Below the pieces are notes generated by a model. It saw only the letters and a list, made by a program, of their open reading frames with translations, ran no database searches and was not told where the DNA came from. Below are positions 18,098 through 26,741 of a stretch of DNA of 64,000 nt, in pieces. How positions within the stretch are numbered: the first letter of the stretch is position 1; each line of letters starts with the position of its first letter. The DNA comes from Proteus terrae subsp. cibarius (lineage in GTDB: Bacteria; Pseudomonadota; Gammaproteobacteria; Enterobacterales; Enterobacteriaceae). Both the position numbers and the translations under genes were made by a program. The DNA lies in contig NZ_CP047349.1 in NCBI RefSeq assembly GCF_011045835.1, forward strand, positions 3,224,001 to 3,288,000, given 5' to 3'.

Positions 18098-19741
18098 TTA
18101 AACCCCAAATGCCTTTCCGAAGGAGCTAATCAGTTCAGTCTCCTTACCTGTTCCACGAAGATACTCCTGTAATAACGGACGAATACAATCATCCCATACA
18201 CGCTCTCGTACCTCCGAAACTGTAAGGCTGGTTGCATACTTCAAGTCCATCAAATAGGCATGACCAATTTGGTAATCATTACCAAGCAAAGGTTCTTTAG
18301 CTATCAATTCATTCAAGCGTTCAAGGTTATCCACCAAGGGCAGCCAAGCTTTGCAAAATTGGTTCAAATGGTATTTCAATAGCGCCATATCAGGCACCAC
18401 TTCTTCCCAACGGAATCTTCGACGCAAAGCGAAGTCAAAACTTTCGACACTTCTGTCTATCGTGTTCATCGTTCCAATAAGATAGATGTTTGTTGGGATG
18501 AAGAACAAATACCCTTGTGCGTCCTTAAGCATACCAGTATGTTCATTGTTCAGATTGGAATATTGGGTTTTAACGCAACCTCTAGTGCCTCGGTATTCCA
18601 GACAGTACATTAACTCACCAAAAACGCGAGACAACTCAGCTCGGTTTACCTCATCAATTATAAAGAAAAATGGTGGTACTGCTTCCGATACAAGCTTGGA
18701 TATATCTGATATTTCGAAAATATCCTGCCAATGCTCGCCTGATAACTTTTCTCTAAACGGGAGAAGTTCCTTGATAGTAAGAGACTCCCACTTCTGAGTA
18801 AGTCCAAGCCCATACACATCGATTTCCCACTTACCAGCGCTTCGGCAAAACTCTTTAAAAACACCATTTTGCAACGTTAATTGAGAGTTCCCATCACTGT
18901 CCAAAACAGGACGTAGCCCTTCCATAAAGTCTTCATAACTGAAAGAAGGATGAAATTGAACCAACTCAATCTGACTTGCATGTGTGAGACGGCTGTAGGG
19001 AGCAAATTCCTCTTTCCAGATGTCAAACAAGAGCGAAGTTTGCAGGCGAGCTTGATAAGTTTTCCCTGTCCCCGGCGCACCGTATTTAACAATCTGCTTC
19101 TTTAAACTGAATGGGTTTGACAAATTCTCGTAAAGCACCCAAACAAACTGACTAAGATAAAACTCATCAGTTTTACCTTCCCGAAGCTCATTATCAAACT
19201 CGCTTTTGATGCTCTTTAATAGAAAAATGTTTTTAGCAAACCAACTTTGATTTTCTTCTGCTGGGTATGCTGGAATTATTCCTTCGCGTATAAGCCAACT
19301 AAAAACCTGATTAAATTTACCGGAATCAACCGTTGTGGAGACTTCGAGCGTACAAGCTGCTGCCACTCGATTAACGAGAACAGGGTTGTTGGATTTACCT
19401 TGGTTAGACCACGAATCAGAAAAAATCGTGAAGTTTTCACTGTTTGGAATCAATATAAATTTTTCTAATGCGGATATGAAATTCTTGTTTTTAATGAATG
19501 ACTGGAAGTTGTCATTGCTCAACACTGACTGTCCGCGAGAAGCGATACCGTTGCTCTTCTCATAGAGTAACTGCTTCAGAAAGGCTTCATCATTTTGAGA
19601 CAAGCCTTCTCCAGATGTGATTCGCTCACGGATTTGAGCGACCTGACTGTAAAAGTCACGATAGGCTTTGTGCCATCCATTGACTTCATGCTTCCTGTTC
19701 TCAATAAGATATTTATATAGGTTTTTCAGTCTACTTTTCAT
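18098..19741 (-). CDS. mcrB: McrB-like AAA+ GTPase subunit of a type IV restriction system
   Basis: A 547-residue McrB-type motor. Walker A is GAPGTGKT, Walker B lies in FFFIIDEVNRAELSRVFGE and the McrB nucleotide-specificity motif appears as IGTMNTIDRSVESFD. The roughly 200-residue N-terminal part should be the DNA-recognition module. It does not resemble the classical E. coli McrB DUF3578 domain in any way I can recognise, so the modification recognised is unknown. With McrC it forms a modification-dependent restriction complex. Confidence 0.9.
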   Translation of the reverse strand: MKSRLKNLYKYLIENRKHEVNGWHKAYRDFYSQVAQIRERITSGEGLSQNDEAFLKQLLYEKSNGIASRGQSVLSNDNFQSFIKNKNFISALEKFILIPNSENFTIFSDSWSNQGKSNNPVLVNRVAAACTLEVSTTVDSGKFNQVFSWLIREGIIPAYPAEENQSWFAKNIFLLKSIKSEFDNELREGKTDEFYLSQFVWVLYENLSNPFSLKKQIVKYGAPGTGKTYQARLQTSLLFDIWKEEFAPYSRLTHASQIELVQFHPSFSYEDFMEGLRPVLDSDGNSQLTLQNGVFKEFCRSAGKWEIDVYGLGLTQKWESLTIKELLPFREKLSGEHWQDIFEISDISKLVSEAVPPFFFIIDEVNRAELSRVFGELMYCLEYRGTRGCVKTQYSNLNNEHTGMLKDAQGYLFFIPTNIYLIGTMNTIDRSVESFDFALRRRFRWEEVVPDMALLKYHLNQFCKAWLPLVDNLERLNELIAKEPLLGNDYQIGHAYLMDLKYATSLTVSEVRERVWDDCIRPLLQEYLRGTGKETELISSFGKAFGV

Positions 19742-19760
19742 TTATTCCCTTGTTACTGGA

Positions 19761-20513
19761 TTATCGGACACACATCTTGAATTCATTTTGCGCTTTTGTG
19801 AGAGACTCATTTAGCCTGTAAACAGTAACCAAAGTCTTCATCGCTCCTGACGGAACGACCACAAAATGCAAATCACTGTTACTGTGCCGCCAAATATCAG
19901 CTTTGTTACTATATTTTTGGTTCTTATGAAGAGCTACCTTTTCAGGCAAAATTGCTTTTGTCAATGATGAGCTAAATAACCTTGAAGTCAAAGCCTTCCA
20001 AGGATGCTTAGGTACGCCGTCTGAAAGCCGTTCCACAAATCGTTCTAGCGCGTGACGAGTCACCACGACAGGCCCAATATTCGGAACGTTGATGACCTCA
20101 TCGATTTCTCTCACTGTAGCATTATCGACGCTGTATTCTTCGAAGGAATGTGAGAGCCAATCGTCCCGCTTCTCTACCGAGATCTGTGCTTCCTGGTATC
20201 GAGTGAGCAAAAACCTAGTCAGGCTGTAAAGTGAATGCTGAGTTGAGCGTTGTTTCTGTAACTTTTTGATAGCTCCTTTACTGACTCGGATTTGAAGCCC
20301 ATTACCGCTTCGGTTACTCCCCATCATCTCTTTCACTGACAGTAGGTGATGAATAGCATAAAGCTCAGCTGCAATTGGCTTTTGCTGCTCAGGTAGCTTG
20401 TCGTATTGCTCACCTAAATCGACCTTTAGCTCACCACCTCTTCGAAGTCCGGTCTTCCAGTAAACCTTAAACTCACCATCAATCTGCTTTGTTAACAGGG
20501 TTAATACCATCAT
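19761..20513 (-). CDS. Conserved ICE core protein flanking hotspot 3
   Basis: A 250-residue protein in the position of SXT s073, the conserved boundary gene of hotspot 3. The N-terminal half has an RNase H-like pattern (AAELYAIHHLLS...LQIRVSKGAIKKLQ) without an obvious full catalytic set. The C-terminal half (VVVTRHALERFVER...HFVVVPSGAMKTLVTVYRL) resembles small phage-type nuclease or toxin-like domains. Both are pattern impressions only. It is separated from mcrB by 19 bp and from the primase-like gene by about 90 bp. Confidence 0.6.
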   Translation of the reverse strand: MMVLTLLTKQIDGEFKVYWKTGLRRGGELKVDLGEQYDKLPEQQKPIAAELYAIHHLLSVKEMMGSNRSGNGLQIRVSKGAIKKLQKQRSTQHSLYSLTRFLLTRYQEAQISVEKRDDWLSHSFEEYSVDNATVREIDEVINVPNIGPVVVTRHALERFVERLSDGVPKHPWKALTSRLFSSSLTKAILPEKVALHKNQKYSNKADIWRHSNSDLHFVVVPSGAMKTLVTVYRLNESLTKAQNEFKMCVR

Positions 20514-20602
20514 GTTTATTTCTCCTATTGGTTATCTATTTTTCATTCTCCATGTTTTTTCAAATATGCAAGGCGCAAAAAAAGGGGCCGAAGCCCCTTG
20601 GA

Positions 20603-21676
20603 TCAGATATGAACTTTAGGAAAGCCCATGGCACCGTAAACATTCAGCACATCATTCCAATCCCAACTTTTCACGCCGAGTGACGTTGGTATAGGAGGGA
20701 TCAAGACTTGTGTCAGAATGCCTTTTTTCCAGGCTTTTTTCTTGAGTTCATTCGCTGCATTCAGGCCGGTCTCAGAGAGATCGTGATCTGCCCAGATGTA
20801 CAGCATTTTCACATTACTTGGTGGTTCAAACCTAGCCAGTAGCGTTGCATTCACAACCGACCAACATGTTTGCCCCGTTGCTCTGGTAACCGCTAAAGCC
20901 GTTTCTATACCTTCAGAAACACCTAGTACTTCACCAGGCTCACCTATAGGAATGGCACCACCAGTGATTGTTCTGTCACTTGGTATCGGCATCATCTTTT
21001 TAGGCTTTTCAACCGGCGCTTTGAATCCATCTTCACTTAGGTAGATCCGATGAAACGTGGCCGAACGCCCTTGCTGAGTAACGATTTTACCTAGCAGCGC
21101 TGGGTAGCTATCGATAAACAGGCCATCTTCATCATGGTAAGGCAAGTTTGGATGAAACCTCAGCACCGAATCCCATTCAGGACGAAGCCGCGTCACAATG
21201 CCACGACGATGCAAGTAGTTCCAAACTGGTTGCGCACGAGTATCTGCAAGAGAAAACGTTTCTCCCCAGGTTTGATTCAAGCGATGGATAATCGCTTTGT
21301 CCTCGTCCTGCTTTCTAGCCTTCCAATCAACAGCGTTACTCGGTATTGGCCGAGTAGGCACTTGTATTTGTCCGGGTTGAATACCTAGAACTTGGCCGAT
21401 TGCTTCAATAGACTGAGCAAAGTTCCATCCATTAATCCAAGACAACAGTTCAAAGCCATCATGAAAGATACCGCAGGAGTTACAAACGCCACCTCCGGTA
21501 TATTCAGCATCTTTGAATAGCCTAAAGCCATCACGACCGCCATGAACAGGACACGCCACATGACGGCCTTTTCGAGCAATGGCGGCATCAAGTTCTGGCA
21601 CCAATGCCGCTAATACTTGAAGCCATTGGCCATTAAGATATGGCCTTACTGTTTCAATTTGTAAAGGTAACGCCAT
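20603..21676 (-). CDS. Zinc-finger/Toprim primase-like protein
   Basis: A 357-residue protein with a CHC2-type zinc site (CPVHGG...GGVCNSCG) near residues 42-70. A Toprim domain follows, with VSEGIETALAV (catalytic glutamate) and YIWADHDLSETG (acidic pair). It resembles the P4-type or TraC-type primases carried by ICEs and phages and probably primes DNA synthesis after transfer. The start has a strong ribosome-binding site (AAGGAGGT). A long structured leader lies upstream. Confidence 0.85.
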   Translation of the reverse strand: MALPLQIETVRPYLNGQWLQVLAALVPELDAAIARKGRHVACPVHGGRDGFRLFKDAEYTGGGVCNSCGIFHDGFELLSWINGWNFAQSIEAIGQVLGIQPGQIQVPTRPIPSNAVDWKARKQDEDKAIIHRLNQTWGETFSLADTRAQPVWNYLHRRGIVTRLRPEWDSVLRFHPNLPYHDEDGLFIDSYPALLGKIVTQQGRSATFHRIYLSEDGFKAPVEKPKKMMPIPSDRTITGGAIPIGEPGEVLGVSEGIETALAVTRATGQTCWSVVNATLLARFEPPSNVKMLYIWADHDLSETGLNAANELKKKAWKKGILTQVLIPPIPTSLGVKSWDWNDVLNVYGAMGFPKVHI

Positions 21677-21694
21677 ATAACCTCCTTAAGTAAA

Positions 21695-21764
21695 AAGCCG
21701 ACTCCTACCACTGGTGGTAAAAGTCAGCTTGGGTCCTGCATTGAGCCGTTTGGTTAATGCAGGA
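21695..21764 (-). promoter_or_regulatory. Structured leader of the primase-like gene
   Basis: Two hairpins lie between the 113-residue gene and the primase-like gene. One is nested, AAGCCGACT / AGTCAGCTT (21695-21730), and encloses TACCAC/GTGGTA. The other is TCCTGCATT / AATGCAGGA (21734-21764). There is no T-run, so they are not simple terminators. They resemble the two-hairpin leaders upstream of other genes in this block. Confidence 0.5.
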
Positions 21765-21767
21765 ACG

Positions 21768-22109
21768 TTAGTCAAGCTGGATACCATGTCGTCTTAATAG
21801 CCACATGATGGACTCACGAAGCACATCAGGATCGACAACCGCAGCCATTGCGCAAACACGAAAGCAAAATGGCGTTAATTCGTCATTTTGAATCCACGAC
21901 AACACATCCTTGCGCAACCGAGTACTGACACGACCGTCCAGCAATACACGGATCGCATCCAAAAGAATGCCTTCGCGTAACTGCCAGATTTCCGTGTCAG
22001 ACCAAGTGACTGGGGCATCATCAAACTCAAATATAAATTCGAGCTGTGATAACGTGTGTTGATGGGACTGCTTTTGTGATGAAGGTGAATGGGCAATGCG
22101 CCCATTCAT
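21768..22109 (-). CDS. Small conserved ICE protein
   Basis: A 113-residue protein with no recognised domain. It is mostly helical by composition (TEIWQLREGILLDAIRVLLDGRVSTRLRKDVLSWI). Its start overlaps the radC stop by one base, so it is coupled to radC. The same gene is found in this position in SXT-like elements, as far as I recall. Function unknown. Confidence 0.6.
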   Translation of the reverse strand: MNGRIAHSPSSQKQSHQHTLSQLEFIFEFDDAPVTWSDTEIWQLREGILLDAIRVLLDGRVSTRLRKDVLSWIQNDELTPFCFRVCAMAAVVDPDVLRESIMWLLRRHGIQLD

Positions 22110-22606
22110 TAAAGATAACCGCGTTCGGCAAGCGAAACGCAGCCCTCGTATGCGACCACGACATGGTCAAGCGTTCGAATATCAACAAGTGACAAGGCGT
22201 CACGGAGTCGATGAGTGATGCGTTTATCAGCTTCACTGGGTTCAGGATCACCCGATGGATGGTTATGAACCAGTATCACTGCTGCCGCATTAAGTTCTAG
22301 CGCTCGTTTTGTTACTTCCCTTGGATACACGCTCGCCGCATCTAAAGTGCCTTTGAACAGCTCTTCAAATCGAATGACACGATGCTTTGTATCAAGAAAC
22401 AGCACGCCAAAGACTTCGTGCTCATACTCGTGCATCAGTGTTTGCAGGTATGAGAACGCCGACGATGGCTGTTCAATTTTTCGACCTTTACTCAATCGAC
22501 CACGGGCAAGCTTGAGCGCCATATCTAAGATATCCGCTTCAGTCACTTGCTCAGGAACGATATAAGTACCGGCTTCTTCGCCAGCTAAGAACTTTTTGTT
22601 TTTCAT
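22109..22606 (-). CDS. radC: RadC/JAMM-domain protein
   Basis: A 165-residue RadC-family MPN(+)/JAMM protein. The metal motif is complete: VILVHNHPSGDPEPSEAD gives His-x-His-x7-Ser-x2-Asp, with the upstream glutamate in HEVFGVLFL. The start at 22606 (MKNKKFLAGEE) follows GGGGAGACTCCT; a 12-codon upstream extension is unlikely to be translated. The RadC role in recombination is unproven, but RadC-like genes are common in mobile elements. Confidence 0.88.
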   Translation of the reverse strand: MKNKKFLAGEEAGTYIVPEQVTEADILDMALKLARGRLSKGRKIEQPSSAFSYLQTLMHEYEHEVFGVLFLDTKHRVIRFEELFKGTLDAASVYPREVTKRALELNAAAVILVHNHPSGDPEPSEADKRITHRLRDALSLVDIRTLDHVVVAYEGCVSLAERGYL

Positions 22607-22607
22607 A

Positions 22608-22674
22608 GGAGTCTCCCCAAAAAAAAGCGGAGACGAACCCATGCCCTGAAGGGGACGGAATCGTCCCCGCAGGG
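22608..22674 (-). promoter_or_regulatory. Two-hairpin leader of radC
   Basis: The inverted pair GTCTCC (22611-22616) / GGAGAC (22629-22634) can mask the ribosome-binding site. Upstream is a strong nested hairpin, CCCTG-GGGGACG / CGTCCCC-CAGGG (22644-22674). It belongs to the repeated leader family of this block. Confidence 0.6.
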
Positions 22675-22691
22675 TGGTAAATTTGATGTGG

Positions 22692-24347
22692 TTACTGAAT
22701 TAACAGTTGTTGTGTTACTTCGAATAACTCACGCTTCAGATCTTTGACGTCGTTAATCACGATGCTTTGAGGAAAGAATTTCTCAACACTGCGTGTTTGA
22801 ATCCCTATTCCCAGCAGCTCAAAGCCACTTCGTCTGCATCGGTCAACAATGTCATGCGTGGCAGCCCAATCATCTGGGTCACCATCCGTTAGCACTATCA
22901 TTAGCTTTCGCTTCTGTTTTTGCGCTAACAAACTGTTTGCCGCAAACCACATCGCTTGTGCCATAGGCGTACAACCTCGTGGTTTTTGGTCAAAACAGGC
23001 GGCCCGATGTCGAACCGATTGCTTGGGCAATAACGCGATAGAAACTTCCTGATGAATACCAGGAAAATAACTGACCGCAGGTACAACACCCGGTATGCCT
23101 TCCAGTGCCATGGCCAAAGCCAAAGCGGCTTCATTGGCAACATGAAAGTACTTGCGATTACCTTCGCCAATGGGCTTACCCATTGAGCCCGATATATCGA
23201 CAAGCAAGTGCACAGCAGCATTAGGCGCAATGCGGGGCTGCCTTTGAATAAACAATCTCGACTCACCTGCTTGTGAAGCGGCAAGACGATGTGTTGCAAC
23301 TCGAAGACCGTGCTGTTTGGCATGATTCCGATTGTCCTGACTGGACTGAACCATGCCCCTAAGTCGGGCTCGAATTTGAGCGGACTCAGACGCCGATAAG
23401 CTCAAGATGGCCTCATCACCCAACATAGCCTGCTCTGCTTGGGGCAAACTGAGTGGAGTGACGCCCTGATGTCCTTCAGCTTGTTCCGACAACACTTCTG
23501 CCACTTGTGCAAAGGTATCGGGTTCAAACTGAGCGGCACTGGCCTCTAAGGCTTGTCGCAAATTGTCAGCTTGATCAGAGTTATCAGAATCACCCGTTTC
23601 AGCAGCATCCCCTGTTGCAGACGAACCTGTTTCCGGGGTTTGACTGTCACTACTGCTATTGCTGTCATTACTCGCATCTTGTCTAATGTCATTACCGCTA
23701 TCAGCATCCGACTCATCCTGAGGGGGACGAGATTCTTCTTCCAACATGGCAACGATGGCATCGACAAGTTTTAGCACTTCACCTGTAGACACCAGGCTAG
23801 GCACTGCTGTCAGCATGGCGCTTAACCGGCTCATCGCTGCGGTAGGAAAGAGTTGTCTTACTCTTTCATCAACTGCTTGATACAAAGGCGTCAGCGCTTT
23901 CTGGCCCAGAAAATGGCATCTCAAGCGGAACAACAACCAGGCTTGCAAGTTAGATGCAGGCTCAAGCTGTTCAGGTACACTCATTTGCTGAGTGTCCACC
24001 ATGTACTCAATCACTTGCGAAATACTGCGCCGGGTTCCGGGGTAATCCTTTGCCAATTCGTTTTCAATGCGAACATCCTCAATAATATTGAGAAGTGCCT
24101 TACGGATCGGCTTGGACGACGCCTTCTGCACCATGTCAAAATTGGTATGCCGAATATGCGCCGCTTCATGAGCCAGATAACCCCAAGCTATCTGTTGATA
24201 GTGTGGGTCGTCTGGGTTTGCTGTTGGGATCACAATCCGCTCACCATCTGTAAACGCATCTTGTCCTTGAATAAGCACCTTCACACCAAACTTTTCGCCA
24301 TAAGCGGCGGCAACGATTGGCAGTGCATTTTTTAATGGATGATTCAT
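22692..24347 (-). CDS. CobT-like von Willebrand factor A protein
   Basis: A 551-residue protein. The N-terminus carries a zinc-metalloprotease-like motif (GYLAHEAAHIRHTNFD) near residue 57. A very acidic, Ser/Asp-rich linker covers about residues 200-250. The C-terminal VWA domain has the MIDAS motif VDISGSMGK near residue 385 and VLTDGDPDDW. The arrangement matches CobT-like partners of MoxR/CobS AAA+ proteins, and such an AAA+ gene lies upstream at 26738. The pair probably remodels a macromolecular complex rather than making cobalamin. Confidence 0.85.
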   Translation of the reverse strand: MNHPLKNALPIVAAAYGEKFGVKVLIQGQDAFTDGERIVIPTANPDDPHYQQIAWGYLAHEAAHIRHTNFDMVQKASSKPIRKALLNIIEDVRIENELAKDYPGTRRSISQVIEYMVDTQQMSVPEQLEPASNLQAWLLFRLRCHFLGQKALTPLYQAVDERVRQLFPTAAMSRLSAMLTAVPSLVSTGEVLKLVDAIVAMLEEESRPPQDESDADSGNDIRQDASNDSNSSSDSQTPETGSSATGDAAETGDSDNSDQADNLRQALEASAAQFEPDTFAQVAEVLSEQAEGHQGVTPLSLPQAEQAMLGDEAILSLSASESAQIRARLRGMVQSSQDNRNHAKQHGLRVATHRLAASQAGESRLFIQRQPRIAPNAAVHLLVDISGSMGKPIGEGNRKYFHVANEAALALAMALEGIPGVVPAVSYFPGIHQEVSIALLPKQSVRHRAACFDQKPRGCTPMAQAMWFAANSLLAQKQKRKLMIVLTDGDPDDWAATHDIVDRCRRSGFELLGIGIQTRSVEKFFPQSIVINDVKDLKRELFEVTQQLLIQ

Positions 24348-24405
24348 GGGAGTCTCCTAATCATTAGGGGGAATACTCCCTCAGCGGGAGCGTTTCCCCG
24401 CTGGG
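24348..24405 (-). promoter_or_regulatory. Two-hairpin leader of the CobT-like gene
   Basis: GGGAGT (24348-24353) just before the start codon pairs with ACTCCC (24375-24380). Upstream is the GC-rich hairpin CAGCGGG / CCCGCTG (24382-24403). The arrangement is the same as at radC and other genes of this block. Confidence 0.6.
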
Positions 24406-24416
24406 AATGTGATTGT

Positions 24417-24857
24417 TTAAACCTGTGCTTCTAGCTTATCCAGGTCGTATTTTTGACCTAACCAAGCCACCAATTGAGCTGGACTCTCGTGCTGCTCAAA
24501 TGACGTTTTAAGCTGGTCTAAACTCAGGATGTCATCCAATGTCAGACCGTACTGGTCTTGTAACTGAGTAGACACCTCGTGTTGATATTGCAGCCAGGCC
24601 CGCTCAAAAGCGGTTTGCTGCAATGCCATGTTTGGAACAAATACCATGGCCGTTACCCAAGCTCCTTGTGCGTCCGCATCTGCGATCAAAACAGGGTTCT
24701 TGGGGATCACGACACTATGTGTTGAGTACGACCGTTGTACTAACGTTCGACAACACGCCACTTCTGGTATCGATTCACTTTCAACCGCATCAGTCACACC
24801 ACGAAAATGTGCTTCAAACTGGTTCAGTTGGCTGGGGGTATGGATGGTTGATTGCAT
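24417..24857 (-). CDS. Conserved hypothetical ICE protein
   Basis: A 146-residue acidic protein with no domain I recognise. It contains hydrophobic helical segments (VTAMVFVPNMALQQTAFERAWLQYQ) and an acidic C-terminus. It lies between the CobT-like and DUF3150 genes, both of the same transcription unit, with structured leaders on either side. Function unknown. Confidence 0.65.
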   Translation of the reverse strand: MQSTIHTPSQLNQFEAHFRGVTDAVESESIPEVACCRTLVQRSYSTHSVVIPKNPVLIADADAQGAWVTAMVFVPNMALQQTAFERAWLQYQHEVSTQLQDQYGLTLDDILSLDQLKTSFEQHESPAQLVAWLGQKYDLDKLEAQV

Positions 24858-24861
24858 AATT

Positions 24862-24914
24862 TCCTCTTACATAGTTCAGAGGACATGCGCCCTTCAGGGC
24901 AACATGCCCTCAAG
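24862..24914 (-). promoter_or_regulatory. Two-hairpin leader of the gene at 24417-24857
   Basis: TCCTCT (24862-24867) pairs perfectly with AGAGGA (24878-24883) over the ribosome-binding site. An adjacent hairpin AGGGCA / TGCCCT sits at 24892-24914. Same leader family. Confidence 0.6.
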
Positions 24915-24918
24915 GACG

Positions 24919-25872
24919 TTAGAAATAAAATGAGTTTGGTACAGTCGAACCAAGGTTTGGTCTGACGGTTGGTTGTGGTATTGCACGTAAGTTATCTGCC
25001 TGAGCAGATACTGGCTGTGCGGGTTTAGGTTCAGGTTTGGGCATCAGTTGTCTGATATCCAATTGACCTTCACCGTGCATTCTCATCTTGTCTGGATCAG
25101 ACAAAATTAAAATGGTCGCCATCAGTTCGTGATAGAGATTGTCTGTCACAGGGCCAGTCTTCGGCAGACGAACAAATAAATTGTCCATCGCTTCAACCAT
25201 CGGCTGAACTCGATGATCCAGGAATGACAAACCATCCAACTTGTCTCTTAACCGCTTCAGAGGATTAAGGGCACGCTGACTGATTTGATTCTTTCCTGCA
25301 ACGGAACGCTCAAACAGTTCATTAGCATCACGAGCCACCTCCCTAAAGAGGGTGTGTCCCATGCCATTGACCTTGTCATCTAAGCCACCAGCTTGTTCAG
25401 CCGGTTGCATTCGATAGATGGCATAATCGAACTGAAGCCGTTGTTCCACGTCTTCGATGGGTGACAGCGCACGCCGGATTGCATCTGCAAATTCCGGGTG
25501 TTTTGCAACCCAGTCAAACGTCACCTGATCATAGTTGTCCAAGAACAGCTGCTTGCACTGCGCAAACTCCTGACCGATCCGGTCAAGCTCTGGAACAATC
25601 TGATCAATTCGGTCTTCAGGGACGGCATAGCCACCTAAAAACCGCACACCGACTTGCTCACACAAGCGCTGCGCTTCTTTCTTAAGCCTTTCAAAGTTCG
25701 CCAATGCCTCTGGGTCGCAAATTTTTTTACTCCCTAAGCTGGCAACATCCTTCGGTGGAAGTTGACTACCATTGGCTAATCTGAAATCTTCAGGCCTTAG
25801 TTTTTTTCTACCGCTCCAGATGGAACAGTCGATGTGACAAATCAAAAGTTTGTCGAGGGTTTGAATACTCAT
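24919..25872 (-). CDS. DUF3150-type protein
   Basis: A 317-residue protein of the DUF3150 type (LLICHIDCSIWSGRKKLRPEDF at the N-terminus, RFLGGYAVPEDR near residue 100). Helical middle; proline-rich C-terminal tail. Such genes usually accompany the CobS-CobT-like pair in ICEs and IncA/C plasmids, as they do here. Biochemical function unknown. Confidence 0.75.
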   Translation of the reverse strand: MSIQTLDKLLICHIDCSIWSGRKKLRPEDFRLANGSQLPPKDVASLGSKKICDPEALANFERLKKEAQRLCEQVGVRFLGGYAVPEDRIDQIVPELDRIGQEFAQCKQLFLDNYDQVTFDWVAKHPEFADAIRRALSPIEDVEQRLQFDYAIYRMQPAEQAGGLDDKVNGMGHTLFREVARDANELFERSVAGKNQISQRALNPLKRLRDKLDGLSFLDHRVQPMVEAMDNLFVRLPKTGPVTDNLYHELMATILILSDPDKMRMHGEGQLDIRQLMPKPEPKPAQPVSAQADNLRAIPQPTVRPNLGSTVPNSFYF

Positions 25873-25873
25873 A

Positions 25874-25938
25874 GTGCATCCTCATGCGAGATGGGGACGC
25901 ACCACTCCCAGCAGGAGCAATGGCCCCCGTTTGGGTGG
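25874..25938 (-). promoter_or_regulatory. Two-hairpin leader of the DUF3150 gene
   Basis: GTGCATCC (25874-25881) pairs with GGACGCAC (25895-25902) with one G-T type mismatch. A longer imperfect stem is closed by CCACTCCCA / TGGGTGG (25902-25938). Same leader family, weaker than the others. Confidence 0.45.
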
Positions 25939-25970
25939 TAGTAGTTGACGCGCTAATGGCAACATCACTA

Positions 25971-26741
25971 TCAGAAATAGTAATTTTGCGAATCAGGCGA
26001 CGATTGGTTGAGATCGATTTTCGCAGGCATTAAGTCCAGTGCTTCAGCAATCGGGCGAACCCGCTCTAAATCACTGCCTAGCAACCGCAATACATCTTTT
26101 TCCAACTTCAGTTGGTCGGATACTTCTATCCCTTCAGGACTCGCTACTGTGAGCGAACACAGTGGTGGTAATTGACGCTTAAAGGCCAGTAACAGCAACA
26201 ATGGCCACGGGCCATCATCCGTGTTAACAATGCCAGCGCCTTCACCTGACACCATGCTGATTTGATTGGTACTAGGTAATCCGCTTTTGCAAAACCCTAA
26301 TGACCATTCTCCAATCCTGACCTGGTTATCATCAATAACAGCCAAGCCATAGGCTTCAAGCAGCTTTGCCATATCGAACAACGCTTTTTGCGCCAGCGAG
26401 ATTTGGCCATTGACGTCCTTGCGAGTACGAAACTCCCAACTGACGTTATTGGCGCACGCGACGCTATCTAGCGCATTTGAGAGTTCAAATGGCCGCCCTT
26501 GATGATCAATGCCGACTTGTCCAACCAATCGATAACCCTTGTTGATTTTCTCATTAATTCGTCGGTCTGCTTCAGCGTTAGGATCAGTCGAATCAATCAA
26601 TCGCTGCTGCGACAATTGACCAGCTTTTCCAAACCGAACTTCAATCTCCTGGGTGTCTGATCCAACGTAAATGGCCCATTCTTTGGCTGTCCCATCAGAA
26701 TGACTGTAACGGTAAAGAGCAAAGCACTTTTCCATCATCAA
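25971..26741 (-). CDS. WGR-domain-like protein
   Basis: A 256-residue protein whose first 80 residues resemble a WGR-type module (FALYRYSHSDGTAKEWAIYVG...EIEVRFGKAGQLSQQR). No catalytic motif is visible in the remainder. It overlaps the CobS-like gene by 4 nt (ATGA), so it is translationally coupled to it. A nucleic-acid-binding adaptor role is a guess. Confidence 0.6.
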   Translation of the reverse strand: MMMEKCFALYRYSHSDGTAKEWAIYVGSDTQEIEVRFGKAGQLSQQRLIDSTDPNAEADRRINEKINKGYRLVGQVGIDHQGRPFELSNALDSVACANNVSWEFRTRKDVNGQISLAQKALFDMAKLLEAYGLAVIDDNQVRIGEWSLGFCKSGLPSTNQISMVSGEGAGIVNTDDGPWPLLLLLAFKRQLPPLCSLTVASPEGIEVSDQLKLEKDVLRLLGSDLERVRPIAEALDLMPAKIDLNQSSPDSQNYYF

